A stretch of 64,000 nucleotides of DNA from Shewanella electrica (GCF_022321485.1 NZ_JAKOGG010000006.1:124001-188000); one strand, 5' to 3'; numbered from the stretch's first letter, positions 1 through 7,848 are shown. The notes: a model not told the origin generated them from the sequence alone. Numbers and translations are program-made.

Positions 1-756
1 GTTAAACTCACTGACGACAACTGCTGCAAACCCGATAAAAACCAACTGCGGGCATTCAAGCAACGTCTAGCGCATGCGTCTTATCGTTTCCGAGCTAAAC
101 ACAATGGCTTGCGAGTGACGCCGTTGGTGGGCTTGGGGCGCAAGAGCAACAAGCTCAATAACGCAATTTTAGAATTGGTGAAATCATCGCAGCGCGAGAT
201 GTTCATCTGTACGCCATACTTTAATCCACCATATTCGTTGGCGCGGGCAATCAGTCGCCAGCTGCGCCGCGGGGTGAAGATTGACATTATCGTTGGCGAT
301 AAAACCGCTAACGATTTTTATATTCCACCAGAAAAACCGTTTTCTACCATTGGTGCGCTGCCGTATCTGTACGAGCAATCACTGCGTAAGTTTATGAAGC
401 GGCAACAGTGGGCTATCGAAAAGGGCTTGCTGAATGTCTACTTGTGGAAACACGACGATAATAGCTTCCACCTCAAAGGCATTAGCGTGGATCATCAGCA
501 ACATCTGCTGACTGGCAGTAACCTCAATCCCCGTGCTTGGGCGTTGGATTTGGAAAACGGCTTGTTAGTGCATGATGAGCAACAACTGCTGAAAGATAAG
601 TTTGTTGAAGAACAGCAACGCCTGTTGGTGCACGGCCATAAGTTAAGCCATTATCGCGCGCTGGATACGCTGCAACAATATCCAGCACCGGTGAAGAAGA
701 TCCTTAACCGAATCCGTCGCTTAAAAGCGGATTTGTTGCTGCGACGCATTCTGTAA
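1..756 (+). CDS. pssA: CDP-diacylglycerol--serine O-phosphatidyltransferase, 3' part
   Basis: Phosphatidylserine synthase of the phospholipase D superfamily. It makes phosphatidylserine, the precursor of phosphatidylethanolamine, at the inner membrane face. The frame is open from base 1, so the start and the first HKD motif lie outside the window; about 251 codons are visible, against about 450 residues for the E. coli enzyme. The second HKD-type motif is visible as HLKGISVD, followed by the family block TGSNLNPRAWALDLENG. The C-terminal tail is basic (RIRRLKADLLLRR), which fits membrane or ribosome association. The next gene, tapT, starts 18 bases downstream. In E. coli pssA also neighbours tapT (yfiP) and patZ (yfiQ). 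The family call is firm; the N-terminal half cannot be judged. Confidence 0.93.
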   Translation, partial: VKLTDDNCCKPDKNQLRAFKQRLAHASYRFRAKHNGLRVTPLVGLGRKSNKLNNAILELVKSSQREMFICTPYFNPPYSLARAISRQLRRGVKIDIIVGDKTANDFYIPPEKPFSTIGALPYLYEQSLRKFMKRQQWAIEKGLLNVYLWKHDDNSFHLKGISVDHQQHLLTGSNLNPRAWALDLENGLLVHDEQQLLKDKFVEEQQRLLVHGHKLSHYRALDTLQQYPAPVKKILNRIRRLKADLLLRRIL

Positions 757-774
757 CTAATCAGGTACACAAAA

Positions 775-1551
775 TTGCCGTTAGACGTTGAAGTTAACTG
801 CGCGACTGCCGCGCAACAACCGCCTCATGCGGTGCATCGCTTGTTTGACTATCGGCAATCACTGGCTACGCGGCCTTATGCGTCGCGTGGCAATAAGGTG
901 CTACGTTGTCGCCGTTGCATGCTGCCACAAACGGTATGCACCTGCGCTTGGCGTAAACCGTGCGAGTCAAATGCCGCCTTTGCTTTGGTGATGTACGATA
1001 CCGAAGTGCTTAAGCCAAGTAACAGTGGCCGGTTGATCGCCGACCTCATCCCCGATACTCACGCGTTTTTATGGTCGCGCACTGCGCCCGATGCAGGGTT
1101 ATTGGCCTTGCTGGCCGATCCGCAATATCAAGCTTATCTGGTGTTTCCAGCAGAATACGCGCTGGAACAACAGCAAGTGGTGCCGCAACTGCCAACCACA
1201 AGCGACGACACTAGTGCGAAAAAGCCGCTGTTTATTTTGCTTGATGGTTGTTGGCGCGAAGCGGTAAAGATGTTCCGCAAAAGTCCGTATCTGCACCATT
1301 TGCCAATGTTGTCGTTCAGCCCAGAGAGCATCGCCCATTATCGACTGCGCAAAGGGCAGCGGGATTTCCAATTGGGGACGGCAGAAGTTGCCGTATTGAC
1401 CTTGCAAGCCTGTGGTGAGCAAGCCAATGCTGACGCACTGTCAGATTGGTTTAACCTGTTTGTGGAATGTAGTTTGTTGGGGCGTAGCCACAATAAAACA
1501 GCATCACTGGACAGCATTGCCGCGTTGCGCACTATCGTCGCACAACGCTAA
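775..1551 (+). CDS. tapT: tRNA-uridine aminocarboxypropyltransferase (DTW domain)
   Basis: DTW-domain protein of the TapT/YfiP family, which adds the acp3U modification to tRNA uridine using S-adenosylmethionine. At 258 codons its length is normal. A CxxC...CxC zinc-type cluster (RCRRCMLPQTVCTC) sits near residue 45. The signature region reads LDGCWREAVKMFRKSPYL, so the usual D-x-T-W is D-G-C-W here. The later block YRLRKGQRDFQLGTAE also fits the family. No ATG is available before the zinc cluster, so the TTG at 775 is the likely start. It lies 18 bases after pssA and is probably co-transcribed. It is convergent with the methyltransferase gene downstream. Confidence 0.88.
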   Translation: MPLDVEVNCATAAQQPPHAVHRLFDYRQSLATRPYASRGNKVLRCRRCMLPQTVCTCAWRKPCESNAAFALVMYDTEVLKPSNSGRLIADLIPDTHAFLWSRTAPDAGLLALLADPQYQAYLVFPAEYALEQQQVVPQLPTTSDDTSAKKPLFILLDGCWREAVKMFRKSPYLHHLPMLSFSPESIAHYRLRKGQRDFQLGTAEVAVLTLQACGEQANADALSDWFNLFVECSLLGRSHNKTASLDSIAALRTIVAQR

Positions 1552-1573
1552 GCGACGCTAAGCATAAGCAACG

Positions 1574-2263
1574 TTAGGCTTTAGTTGTGTGTTTCAAAAT
1601 GTCGCCCACTAACTGGTGGGCCATCTTAATATCCCGTTCGCCCAACTGCGCCACACCATCCAACAACCACTGTTTTAATTTTTCATCTTGTTGATTACCC
1701 AATTGCGCCATGGTTTGCAGCACACGTTGCTTCAACGCTTGGGTTTGATGTTCATCAGCACTTTGCTGTTGTAAGCCGATACGTTGCTCGGAGCGCTTCA
1801 TGCCAAGTTCGTAGCAATACACCATCACCGCTTGCGCCAAGTTGAGTGAGGGATAATCACCTGCCAACGGCACGTAACTGTAAAGATCGCACAGTGCCAA
1901 ATCGGTATTCGATAAGCCGCTAGCTTCGCAACCAAACACAATCGCCACGCGTGATTGCGGCTTGTTGGCTAACAACTGTGCCAGTTCATCTGGGCTGTGG
2001 AAGGTATGCGGGCTACTGCGATCGCGCGCGGTGGTGGCCACTAACAGATCGAACTCATCCCGCAGCGACGCTAAGCTGTCAGCGGTACGAATGTTGGTTA
2101 ATACATCCTCTGCACCGCAGGCGACCCATTGCGCTTCCTCTTCGGTGTGCGCTTGCGAGTCCACCACAATCAACTCGCTAAACCCTTGGGTTTTTAATGC
2201 GCGTGCCGCCGCGCCAACGTTAGCCGCGCGGGCAGGGCGTACCAAAATAAAACTCAATGACAT
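1574..2263 (-). CDS. SpoU/TrmJ-family RNA 2'-O-methyltransferase (YjtD/LasT-like)
   Basis: SPOUT-class RNA methyltransferase. It matches E. coli YjtD (LasT) better than TrmJ: the N-terminus reads ILVRPARAANVGAAARA and the knot region has VFGCEASGLS followed by DYPSLNLAQAVMVY. The trefoil-knot SAM site is therefore present. The length, 229 residues, is the same class as YjtD (228). The start is the ATG at 2263, preceded by AAGGAG at good spacing. RNA target and position are not established for this branch, so no modification is named. It runs towards tapT and away from dmeF, sharing a roughly 200-base divergent promoter region with dmeF. Confidence 0.85.
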   Translation of the reverse strand: MSLSFILVRPARAANVGAAARALKTQGFSELIVVDSQAHTEEEAQWVACGAEDVLTNIRTADSLASLRDEFDLLVATTARDRSSPHTFHSPDELAQLLANKPQSRVAIVFGCEASGLSNTDLALCDLYSYVPLAGDYPSLNLAQAVMVYCYELGMKRSEQRIGLQQQSADEHQTQALKQRVLQTMAQLGNQQDEKLKQWLLDGVAQLGERDIKMAHQLVGDILKHTTKA

Positions 2264-2415
2264 GACAGCTCCTTATTTTTGCCGCCACATTATAAAAGGG
2301 TTTAGCAGAAAAGTGCTGCCTGTTTCGCAGCCATTCGGGGCAAGCGTGCGAAAAATATTGTCGCCTGGTGCTGGGTTTTCCGTGCAGTGAGTTTGCTTTT
2401 TGTTTGAAACTAGAA

Positions 2416-2450
2416 TAGTTTGACTATCAAGTTAATTGATGTTCAAACTA
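2416..2450. promoter_or_regulatory. Long palindromic operator, probably for the MarR regulator downstream
   Basis: TAGTTTGACTATCAA (2416-2430), a 5-base spacer GTTAA, then TTGATGTTCAAACTA (2436-2450): 15-base arms with two mismatches. It ends 14 bases before the dmeF ATG at 2465, and a possible -10 (TAGAAT, 2411-2416) abuts its left end. Large palindromes with TTTGA/TCAAA arms over the promoter are typical of MarR-family sites. The only regulator in this operon is the MarR gene at 3568. Assignment to that protein is inference. Confidence 0.6.
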
Positions 2451-2464
2451 AAACGGATATCTTC

Positions 2465-3553
2465 ATGGCTCAGCAATTTCATACCACTGCACGTTGGCAG
2501 CAACCACACAACTTTAGTCACGTCAACGAAGGCGGTGAACGTAGCACTAAGTTGGTATTAGTATTAACCCTGATCACTATGGTGGCCGAGATCACCGCCG
2601 GTACCATCTTCGGTTCGATGGCGCTGTTGGCCGATGGTTGGCACATGGGCACCCACGCGGCAGCATTTATGCTGACCTTGTTTGCCTATTCTTACACCCG
2701 CAAGCATGCCAACAACCCACGCTTTACTTTTGGTACGGGCAAAGTCAGTGTGCTCGGCGGTTTTACCAGTGCGGTCGCACTCGGCTTAGTCGCAATTCTG
2801 ATGCTGATTGAATCGGTCATGCGCTTGCTGCATCCAGAGAATATTCAATTTGACCACGCCATCTTGGTGGCGGTGATTGGTTTGATTGTGAATATTGTCA
2901 GCGTGTTTTTGCTCAAAGATAACCACGGCCATCACCATCATGGTCACGATCACGACCATCACCACCACGATGACCACAATCTAAAAGCGGCCTATTTCCA
3001 CGTATTAGCCGATGCGTTGACCTCGTTGCTGGCGATTGGCGCCTTGGTAGCGGGTAAATATGCGGGACTGACCTGGTTAGATCCATTGATGGGCGTTGTG
3101 GGCTCAATAATTATCAGCCGTTGGGCGTGGGGATTAGTTAAACAAACTAGCCCGATTTTGTTAGACGCCTCAGTAACTCCAGCACTGAGCCAACAGATTG
3201 TTGCCAAGATTGAAGCGGAGCATGACCACAAGGTGATTGATATTCACGTGTGGCCAGTCAGCGCCGACAATCATGCTGCAATGGTCACGTTAGTTAGCCA
3301 TGAGCCAAAATCAGCGGATTATTACCATGCGCTGCTGGCCGATATCACTCAGATTGACCATCTCACGGTGGAAGTGAATCGCTGTGACGACTGTCACGAA
3401 GCTGACCACCCACGCCATAGCTGTTGCCAGCAAACTGCGCTGCATGACCATGACCATGACCATGACCATGACCATGACCATGACCATGACCATGACAATG
3501 ACCATGACCACGATCATGAGCATCACCACCATCATCACGGTCATCATCATTAA
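2465..3553 (+). CDS. dmeF: DmeF-type cation diffusion facilitator (divalent metal exporter)
   Basis: Cation diffusion facilitator that exports divalent metals (Co2+/Ni2+ type by subfamily) across the inner membrane in exchange for protons. The family metal site is visible in LLADGWHMGTHA (TM2) and in AYFHVLADALTS (TM5). About six membrane segments are predicted. There are two His-rich stretches: the TM4-TM5 loop (HGHHHHGHDHDHHHHDDH) and a long C-terminal (HD)n tail ending HHHHHHGHHH. The reading frame extends upstream to a TTG at 2420, but the ATG at 2465 is preferred because it lies just after the operator palindrome; that gives 362 residues. The MarR gene begins 14 bases after the stop, so the two form an operon. 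Metal specificity is inferred from the subfamily signature. Confidence 0.87.
   Translation: MAQQFHTTARWQQPHNFSHVNEGGERSTKLVLVLTLITMVAEITAGTIFGSMALLADGWHMGTHAAAFMLTLFAYSYTRKHANNPRFTFGTGKVSVLGGFTSAVALGLVAILMLIESVMRLLHPENIQFDHAILVAVIGLIVNIVSVFLLKDNHGHHHHGHDHDHHHHDDHNLKAAYFHVLADALTSLLAIGALVAGKYAGLTWLDPLMGVVGSIIISRWAWGLVKQTSPILLDASVTPALSQQIVAKIEAEHDHKVIDIHVWPVSADNHAAMVTLVSHEPKSADYYHALLADITQIDHLTVEVNRCDDCHEADHPRHSCCQQTALHDHDHDHDHDHDHDHDHDNDHDHDHEHHHHHHGHHH
3443..3520 (+). repeat. Tandem CATGAC hexamer repeat encoding (His-Asp)n in the DmeF tail
   Basis: Nine perfect CATGAC units (3443-3496) are followed by AATGAC, CATGAC, CACGAT and CATGAG. Each unit encodes His-Asp, so unit gain or loss by slippage changes tail length without shifting the frame. 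The codons are strikingly uniform, which suggests recent expansion rather than old conserved sequence. Confidence 0.95.
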
Positions 3554-3567
3554 GGTAGGGCAGTTAT

Positions 3568-3993
3568 ATGGCGAGTGACGTAATTCAGCAGCAGATCAAC
3601 CATGCAATTATTGAGTTTTATGAGCGGCTATCCTCATGGGAGCAAAGCGTGGTGCGCGATCAAGGCGTATCGCTAGCGCAGATCCATGCGGTGGAAATTC
3701 TCGGCGCTAATGGCCCGTTGCGCATGAAAGACTTAGCCGACAAACTCGGCGTTACCACTGGCACCTTAACGGTGTTAGTGGATCGCTTGGTAAAAAATGG
3801 TTTAGTTGAACGGCAGACTACTGAGGGCGACCGTCGCGCGGTGGCAGTGAACTTAACCGCCAGCGGCCAGCAGATGTTTGCCGAACATGATCAGCTACAT
3901 CTGCAGTTAACCAAAGAGATGACCGCAGCGCTGGATGCGACCGAATGCCAGCAGTTTTTGAGTTTTCTTGAGCGCATTAACCGCGCGTTTTAG
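3568..3993 (+). CDS. MarR-family transcriptional regulator
   Basis: Winged-helix MarR regulator of 141 residues, a normal size. The helix-turn-helix region reads MKDLADKLGVTTGTLTVLVD (about residues 51-70), followed by the wing RQTTEGDRRAVAVNLTASG, both typical. The ATG at 3568 lies 14 bases after the dmeF stop, so the two genes are probably one transcript. The palindrome at 2416-2450 is its likely site. No Cys or His cluster stands out in the protein, so direct metal sensing is not evident; the ligand is unknown. Confidence 0.88.
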   Translation: MASDVIQQQINHAIIEFYERLSSWEQSVVRDQGVSLAQIHAVEILGANGPLRMKDLADKLGVTTGTLTVLVDRLVKNGLVERQTTEGDRRAVAVNLTASGQQMFAEHDQLHLQLTKEMTAALDATECQQFLSFLERINRAF

Positions 3994-4040
3994 CGCGGTG
4001 AGTTGCCACCTAAAATAATATTAATCTGACGGAAAAACCT

Positions 4041-4057
4041 CTTAAGCAAACCTTAAG
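4041..4057 (+). promoter_or_regulatory. PmrA/QseB-like direct-repeat box upstream of eptA
   Basis: CTTAAG (4041-4046), five bases, CTTAAG (4052-4057): two perfect hexamers spaced 11 bases start to start. This is the published form of PmrA/BasR (and QseB) half-sites in enterobacteria. It lies 53 bases before the eptA start, with an A/T-rich stretch (AATAAT near 4072) where a -10 could be. No pmrAB genes are in the window. The sequence match is direct; the identity of the regulator is inferred. Confidence 0.7.
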
Positions 4058-4109
4058 TCCTCAAAGCTAAAAATAATGCGTTGATTGTTAACCTATCGAT
4101 GTATATAGG

Positions 4110-5747
4110 ATGCTTACAGGACTTCAGGTGCTTAAATCGCTCTCGGTAAACCGCGTCACATTCTTGCTGGCGCTATTCTTTGTGATGGTGTTTAACTTGC
4201 CGTTCTTTGCGGTGGTTAAACGCGGTCTTGAACACCAAGCGCACATTGACCCACTCTTTGTCGCCACGATCCCAGTATTCTTAGTCGCCATATTGGCGGC
4301 ACTGTTTTCGCTGTTTAGCTTCCGCTATCTGCTCAAACCGTTTTTCATTGTGCTGATCTTACTGTCATCCAGTGTATTTTTTGCCGCGTTTAAATATGGT
4401 GTGGTGTTCGATACCGGCATGATTGAAAACACCTTTGAAACCAACAGCTCAGAGGCGATGACCTATCTCAATTGGGCGTCGATACTCAATTTTGTGCTTA
4501 CCGGTTTATTACCATCGTTACTGTTGCTCAAGGCCGACATTGCTTATCGTCCGTTTGGCAAAGAGCTACTGCGCAAACTGTATTTCATCGTGGGTAACGT
4601 GCTTGTGGCAGGCGCTATCGCGTTTATCTTCATGCAAAACTACGCTTCCTTTCTCCGTAACAACATGGAAATTAAGCGTTATTTGGTACCCAGCTACTTT
4701 GTTGGCTCAGCGATAAAGTATATCGACCAACATTACCTGCAAGCGCCGTTGGTGTATAAACAGTTAGGCTTAGATGCGAAAGCTGAGCCGATTGCACCGC
4801 AAAGCAAGCCGCAGTTGTTAGTCATGGTGGTAGGTGAAACCGCGCGGGCGATGAATTTTCAATACTACGGTTATCAACGCGCCACCAATCCTTACACCCA
4901 GCAATACAACTTGCTGGCATTTGATGATGTGCAGTCCTGTGGTACCGCCACGGCGGTATCGCTGCCGTGCATGTTCTCGCGTATGAATCACAGTGATTAC
5001 GATGGCCGCCGCGCCAGAGCGCAGGATACGGTGGTTGACGTGCTTGATCACGCTGGTATCAATGTGTCGTGGTTTGATAATGACAGCGGCTGCAAAGGTG
5101 TGTGCGATCGTGTGAGCAATACCGTGATTGACGTTAATATGGATTCGGCACTGTGTGACGGCAAATTCTGCAAAGATCAGGTGTTGGTTGATGCGCTGAA
5201 ACAAGCATTGGCACAACCCGCTAAAGACAATAGCAACCGCTTAATTGTATTGCATCTTATCGGCAGCCACGGCCCAACTTACTATCTGCGTTATCCAGCG
5301 GAACAGCAGCAATTTATGCCAGATTGTCCTCGCAGTGACATTCAAAACTGTAGCCGCGAGCAGTTGATGAATACTTACGACAACACCATCTTGTATACCG
5401 ATTACATCTTGTCGCAAGTGATCAGCACCTTACAGGCGCAACAGCAGTATCAACCAGCAATGATGTATATGTCTGATCACGGCGAATCTTTGGGCGAAAA
5501 GGGGTTATACCTGCATGGCACGCCTTATAATTTCGCCCCTAAAGAGCAAACCACCGTACCTTGGCTGGTATGGCTGCCCAACGATTTTGCCAGCGCCAAT
5601 GGCCTGCAATCTCAATGCCTGCGCGGCTTAACAGCACAGCAGGGCATCAGCCACGACAATCTGTTTGATACCTTGTTAGGCATGTTCAATGTGCATTCGC
5701 AAGTGTACCAAGCGGATAAAGACTTATTTGCCCACTGCCGCAGCTAG
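4110..5747 (+). CDS. eptA: Lipid A phosphoethanolamine transferase (EptA/MCR family)
   Basis: Inner-membrane enzyme that transfers phosphoethanolamine from phosphatidylethanolamine to lipid A phosphates in the periplasm, lowering affinity for polymyxins. At 545 residues it is normal for the family. There are about five N-terminal membrane segments, then a periplasmic sulfatase-fold domain from about residue 230. Catalytic landmarks are the zinc Glu in VVGETARAMNFQYYGY, the nucleophile Thr in GTATAVSLPCMFS, zinc Asp-His in YMSDHGESLGE, and HGTPY. Paired Cys residues (CKGVC, CDGKFC, CPRSDIQNC) match the disulphides of this family. A PmrA-like box lies 53 bases upstream. It is a chromosomal gene without insertion-sequence flanks, so it looks intrinsic rather than an acquired mcr gene. 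Confidence 0.92.
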   Translation: MLTGLQVLKSLSVNRVTFLLALFFVMVFNLPFFAVVKRGLEHQAHIDPLFVATIPVFLVAILAALFSLFSFRYLLKPFFIVLILLSSSVFFAAFKYGVVFDTGMIENTFETNSSEAMTYLNWASILNFVLTGLLPSLLLLKADIAYRPFGKELLRKLYFIVGNVLVAGAIAFIFMQNYASFLRNNMEIKRYLVPSYFVGSAIKYIDQHYLQAPLVYKQLGLDAKAEPIAPQSKPQLLVMVVGETARAMNFQYYGYQRATNPYTQQYNLLAFDDVQSCGTATAVSLPCMFSRMNHSDYDGRRARAQDTVVDVLDHAGINVSWFDNDSGCKGVCDRVSNTVIDVNMDSALCDGKFCKDQVLVDALKQALAQPAKDNSNRLIVLHLIGSHGPTYYLRYPAEQQQFMPDCPRSDIQNCSREQLMNTYDNTILYTDYILSQVISTLQAQQQYQPAMMYMSDHGESLGEKGLYLHGTPYNFAPKEQTTVPWLVWLPNDFASANGLQSQCLRGLTAQQGISHDNLFDTLLGMFNVHSQVYQADKDLFAHCRS

Positions 5748-5780
5748 CGGCCTTGAGCAGTGAGGGCTGACAAATTCACC

Positions 5781-5802
5781 GTGCGGCGAGGGCTTGCCGC
5801 AC
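5781..5802 (+). terminator. Hairpin after eptA, no T-tract
   Basis: GTGCGGC (5781-5787), 8-base loop, GCCGCAC (5796-5802), starting 34 bases after the eptA stop. The perfect 7-bp GC-rich stem could terminate or stabilise the eptA transcript, but no run of T follows, so a factor-independent terminator is not assured. Confidence 0.35.
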
Positions 5803-5877
5803 CTGCCAAATATCTATTCGCTAACGAGTTAGCCGTGTGACGCTAAGCTAACTCTCGCACGCCTTGATTGACCAATA

Positions 5878-6717
5878 TTGAGTAATGCTTCAGAGTGGCT
5901 AGCATTAGCCGCTCACAACATGGATTGGACAGAGTTAAATATGGAGAGTGCACTGCTAGTTGTATTCGTTTGCATCGTACTGTTGGTCGTTATTCAACTT
6001 TTCACCAATAAATCGCATCAAGCCCAATACTCGTATCAATCAACGCAATTTTTGCTGACCAAAGCCGAACGCTCTTTTTATGGTGCATTAGTCCAAGCAA
6101 TTGGTAATGACGCCTTGGTCTTTGCCAAAGTGCGCATAGCTGATGTGCTGGTGCCTAAATCTGGCATGAATCGCACCAACTGGCAGCGAGCATTTAATAA
6201 AGTGTCCGCAAAGCATTTTGATTTTGTGTTATGCCGTAAAGACGATTGCTCATTCATACTCGCCGTTGAACTGGATGACGCCAGTCACAACACCAAAAAA
6301 GCGCAGCAACGTGATGAATTCGTCAATAGCGCCTGCGCCTCAGCTGGGTTTTCGTTACTCAGGATTAAAGCCGCCAGAGCTTATGTTATTGCCGATCTTA
6401 GACAGCAGGTTAACGATGTCATCAACACGTCCGACAGCATCACAAACGGCGAGGTTATCATCGCGCCAGAAGCATATAGCGATGTACCCGCGGTAAATGA
6501 GGCCGAGACTGCACCGCATATTCAGACTGAACAAAAAATTGATGAACTCACGCCAAGAACATGCCCTAAATGTGGTGAAGTGATGGTGTTGAGAACAGCT
6601 AAATCAGGCAGCAATGCTGGAAACGAATTTGGGGATGCAGTGCATTTCCTAAATGCCGTTGTATTGTGGAGTAAGGTTGCCTCTTTCAGAGTTACAGGGC
6701 TAATTGAGCCAATTTAA
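5878..6717 (+). CDS. DUF2726 protein with frameshifted C-terminal zinc finger
   Basis: DUF2726 is a nuclease-like domain often followed by a topoisomerase-type C4 zinc finger; its role is not established. The protein has an N-terminal membrane segment (ALLVVFVCIVLLVVIQLF), then DUF2726 from about residue 55 (LLTKAERSFYGAL, VFAKVRIADVL, FILAVELDDASH), and the first half of the finger (CPKCGEVM). After GNEF at 6628-6630 the frame goes wrong. Reading on from 6630 in the -1 frame gives WGCSAFPKCRCIVE and a stop at 6672-6674, the expected second half with its Cys residues. One T appears to be missing from the TTT at 6628-6630. It is either a real mutation or a sequencing error. The start is uncertain: TTG 5878, ATG 5920 or ATG 5941. 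Confidence 0.75.
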   Translation: MSNASEWLALAAHNMDWTELNMESALLVVFVCIVLLVVIQLFTNKSHQAQYSYQSTQFLLTKAERSFYGALVQAIGNDALVFAKVRIADVLVPKSGMNRTNWQRAFNKVSAKHFDFVLCRKDDCSFILAVELDDASHNTKKAQQRDEFVNSACASAGFSLLRIKAARAYVIADLRQQVNDVINTSDSITNGEVIIAPEAYSDVPAVNEAETAPHIQTEQKIDELTPRTCPKCGEVMVLRTAKSGSNAGNEFGDAVHFLNAVVLWSKVASFRVTGLIEPI

Positions 6718-6728
6718 GTAATGTCGCA

Positions 6729-7169
6729 ATGTGGTATATTGTTAAATCCGCATTTTCATTAGTCAATCACATAGTCATTTTAAATATCCCAATGAAAGTA
6801 CTCATATTTTCAATTTTGATGGTTATATTCAACGTCTTGAATGGTTTCGCTTTTGGATTCTATGCGTTCGGAGATGAAAGCTCCCCTAGTACGGTCAGTA
6901 TGATTGCAAAGGACTGTATATCTTTCATGATTTGCATTGTCCTTTTTGCATTGCTGTACATAAAATCTAAGAATCATTATGTATTGAATTGCCTTCTGGT
7001 GTACCTGTTTAGTGAAGTTTTTGGCTATTCCATTACGTATTTGATAACGGGTGAATTATTCTTGTCTCAGACACTTCTGATTGACATCGTGGAGTTAGCT
7101 TTAGGTATATATGTCGCCTCATTGATAGGGGCAAAGCTCATCAAGCTCCGCAGATTTGAGGGTATTTAA
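6729..7169 (+). CDS. Small integral membrane protein, unknown function
   Basis: 146 residues with about four hydrophobic helices (VLIFSILMVIFNVLNGF, ISFMICIVLFALLY, VLNCLLVYLFSEVFGY, LLIDIVELALGIYVASL) and a short basic tail (KLIKLRRF). I do not recognise a family. Codon use is A+T-rich compared with the core genes either side. No strong ribosome-binding site precedes the ATG at 6729; an ATG at 6792 is an alternative. It sits between the frameshifted DUF2726 gene and the cassette-like genes, and may itself be cassette cargo. Confidence 0.5.
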   Translation: MWYIVKSAFSLVNHIVILNIPMKVLIFSILMVIFNVLNGFAFGFYAFGDESSPSTVSMIAKDCISFMICIVLFALLYIKSKNHYVLNCLLVYLFSEVFGYSITYLITGELFLSQTLLIDIVELALGIYVASLIGAKLIKLRRFEGI

Positions 7170-7436
7170 GCTATCGATAATGTATACCCCAAAACGACTT
7201 AACTCGTCGTCTGTGGCGCAGTCAAACGCAGACTTTCTTGCCTAAAATTTCACTTAAATGTTGTGCTTCTTTGAAATGTCTAAAAGCTGGACTGGCATAC
7301 AGTCATATTGAAAGAGGACGGTTTTTATCCCAACCTTGTGCGCGTTTTCACTAGTCCAGCAAGATAAATGCGCATGCGCACTAATAAAATGTTATAAGTC
7401 TCAAGAAAATAGATCTTATTCTAAGAAGGAACTCAT

Positions 7437-7751
7437 ATGGACGAGCAGTTGCTTATAGAAAAAGCTGAAGAGTTAATAAGCCTGAAGCGAGAAATAAATA
7501 AATTGATGTCCAAAATGCAAGAGCTGAAGCAAGAGATAATGCCTGCCATCCAAGAGCATGGGGCAGTCAAGTTCGATTTTGGTCGGGTTTACTATAGTGA
7601 ATCAAAAGGTTCAGAAACGTTCAGTCGAAAAGATGTGCTTCAATATTTAAGGGATGCATACGGGGATGCTCTAGCGGATCAAGTCGATGAAGATTGTACG
7701 AAACATGGTGAACCTAAGAAACTCGTCTACGTTAAGGTCAACGACTTATAA
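7437..7751 (+). CDS. Hypothetical coiled-coil protein, integron-cassette-like
   Basis: 104 residues. The first 45 form a charged helix with heptad character (LLIEKAEELISLKREINKLM and on), likely a coiled coil; the rest is a small mixed domain (FDFGRVYYSESKG, SRKDVLQYLRDAYGDAL). No known family is recognised. A GAAGGA ribosome-binding site precedes the ATG at 7437. Its last codons (TTA TAA) lie inside the R'' core of the attC site at 7746, the tight gene-to-attC packing usual in integron cassettes. A GTTATAA at 7391-7397 could mark the upstream cassette boundary. Confidence 0.65.
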   Translation: MDEQLLIEKAEELISLKREINKLMSKMQELKQEIMPAIQEHGAVKFDFGRVYYSESKGSETFSRKDVLQYLRDAYGDALADQVDEDCTKHGEPKKLVYVKVNDL

Positions 7752-7829
7752 CAAAAAATTGTAGTCGCCCGCAAGCGGGCTGGGACCTCCGCTGCTACGC
7801 AGCTCCGGCGCCTAAATTAGGCGTTATAT
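7746..7829 (+). mobile_element. Integron attC recombination site
   Basis: The outer cores are TTATAAC (R'', 7746-7752) and GTTATAT (R', 7823-7829), complementary at 6 of 7 positions. The inner cores are AATTGTAG (L'') and CTAAATT (L'), complementary apart from one extra G in L'', which is the extrahelical base that is a hallmark of attC. Both spacers are 4 bases. Between lie two small hairpins (GCCCGC/GCGGGC and GCTGC/GCAGC). Total length 84 bases. No integrase gene is in the window. Confidence 0.75.
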
Positions 7830-7848
7830 GCTTAAAAGGAATTTTTAA

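Noticed and set aside
3443-3520. CRISPR-like short repeat array
   Set aside because: Units are 6 bases without spacers and lie in frame inside a gene; it is a coding microsatellite.
3311-3550. Antisense Met/Val-rich reading frame opposite the DmeF tail
   Set aside because: It is the reverse reading of the CATGAC repeat and has no ribosome site or plausible protein.
4110-5747. Acquired mcr-type mobile colistin resistance gene
   Set aside because: No insertion sequence or plasmid context; promoter with a chromosomal PmrA-like box; better explained as an intrinsic eptA.
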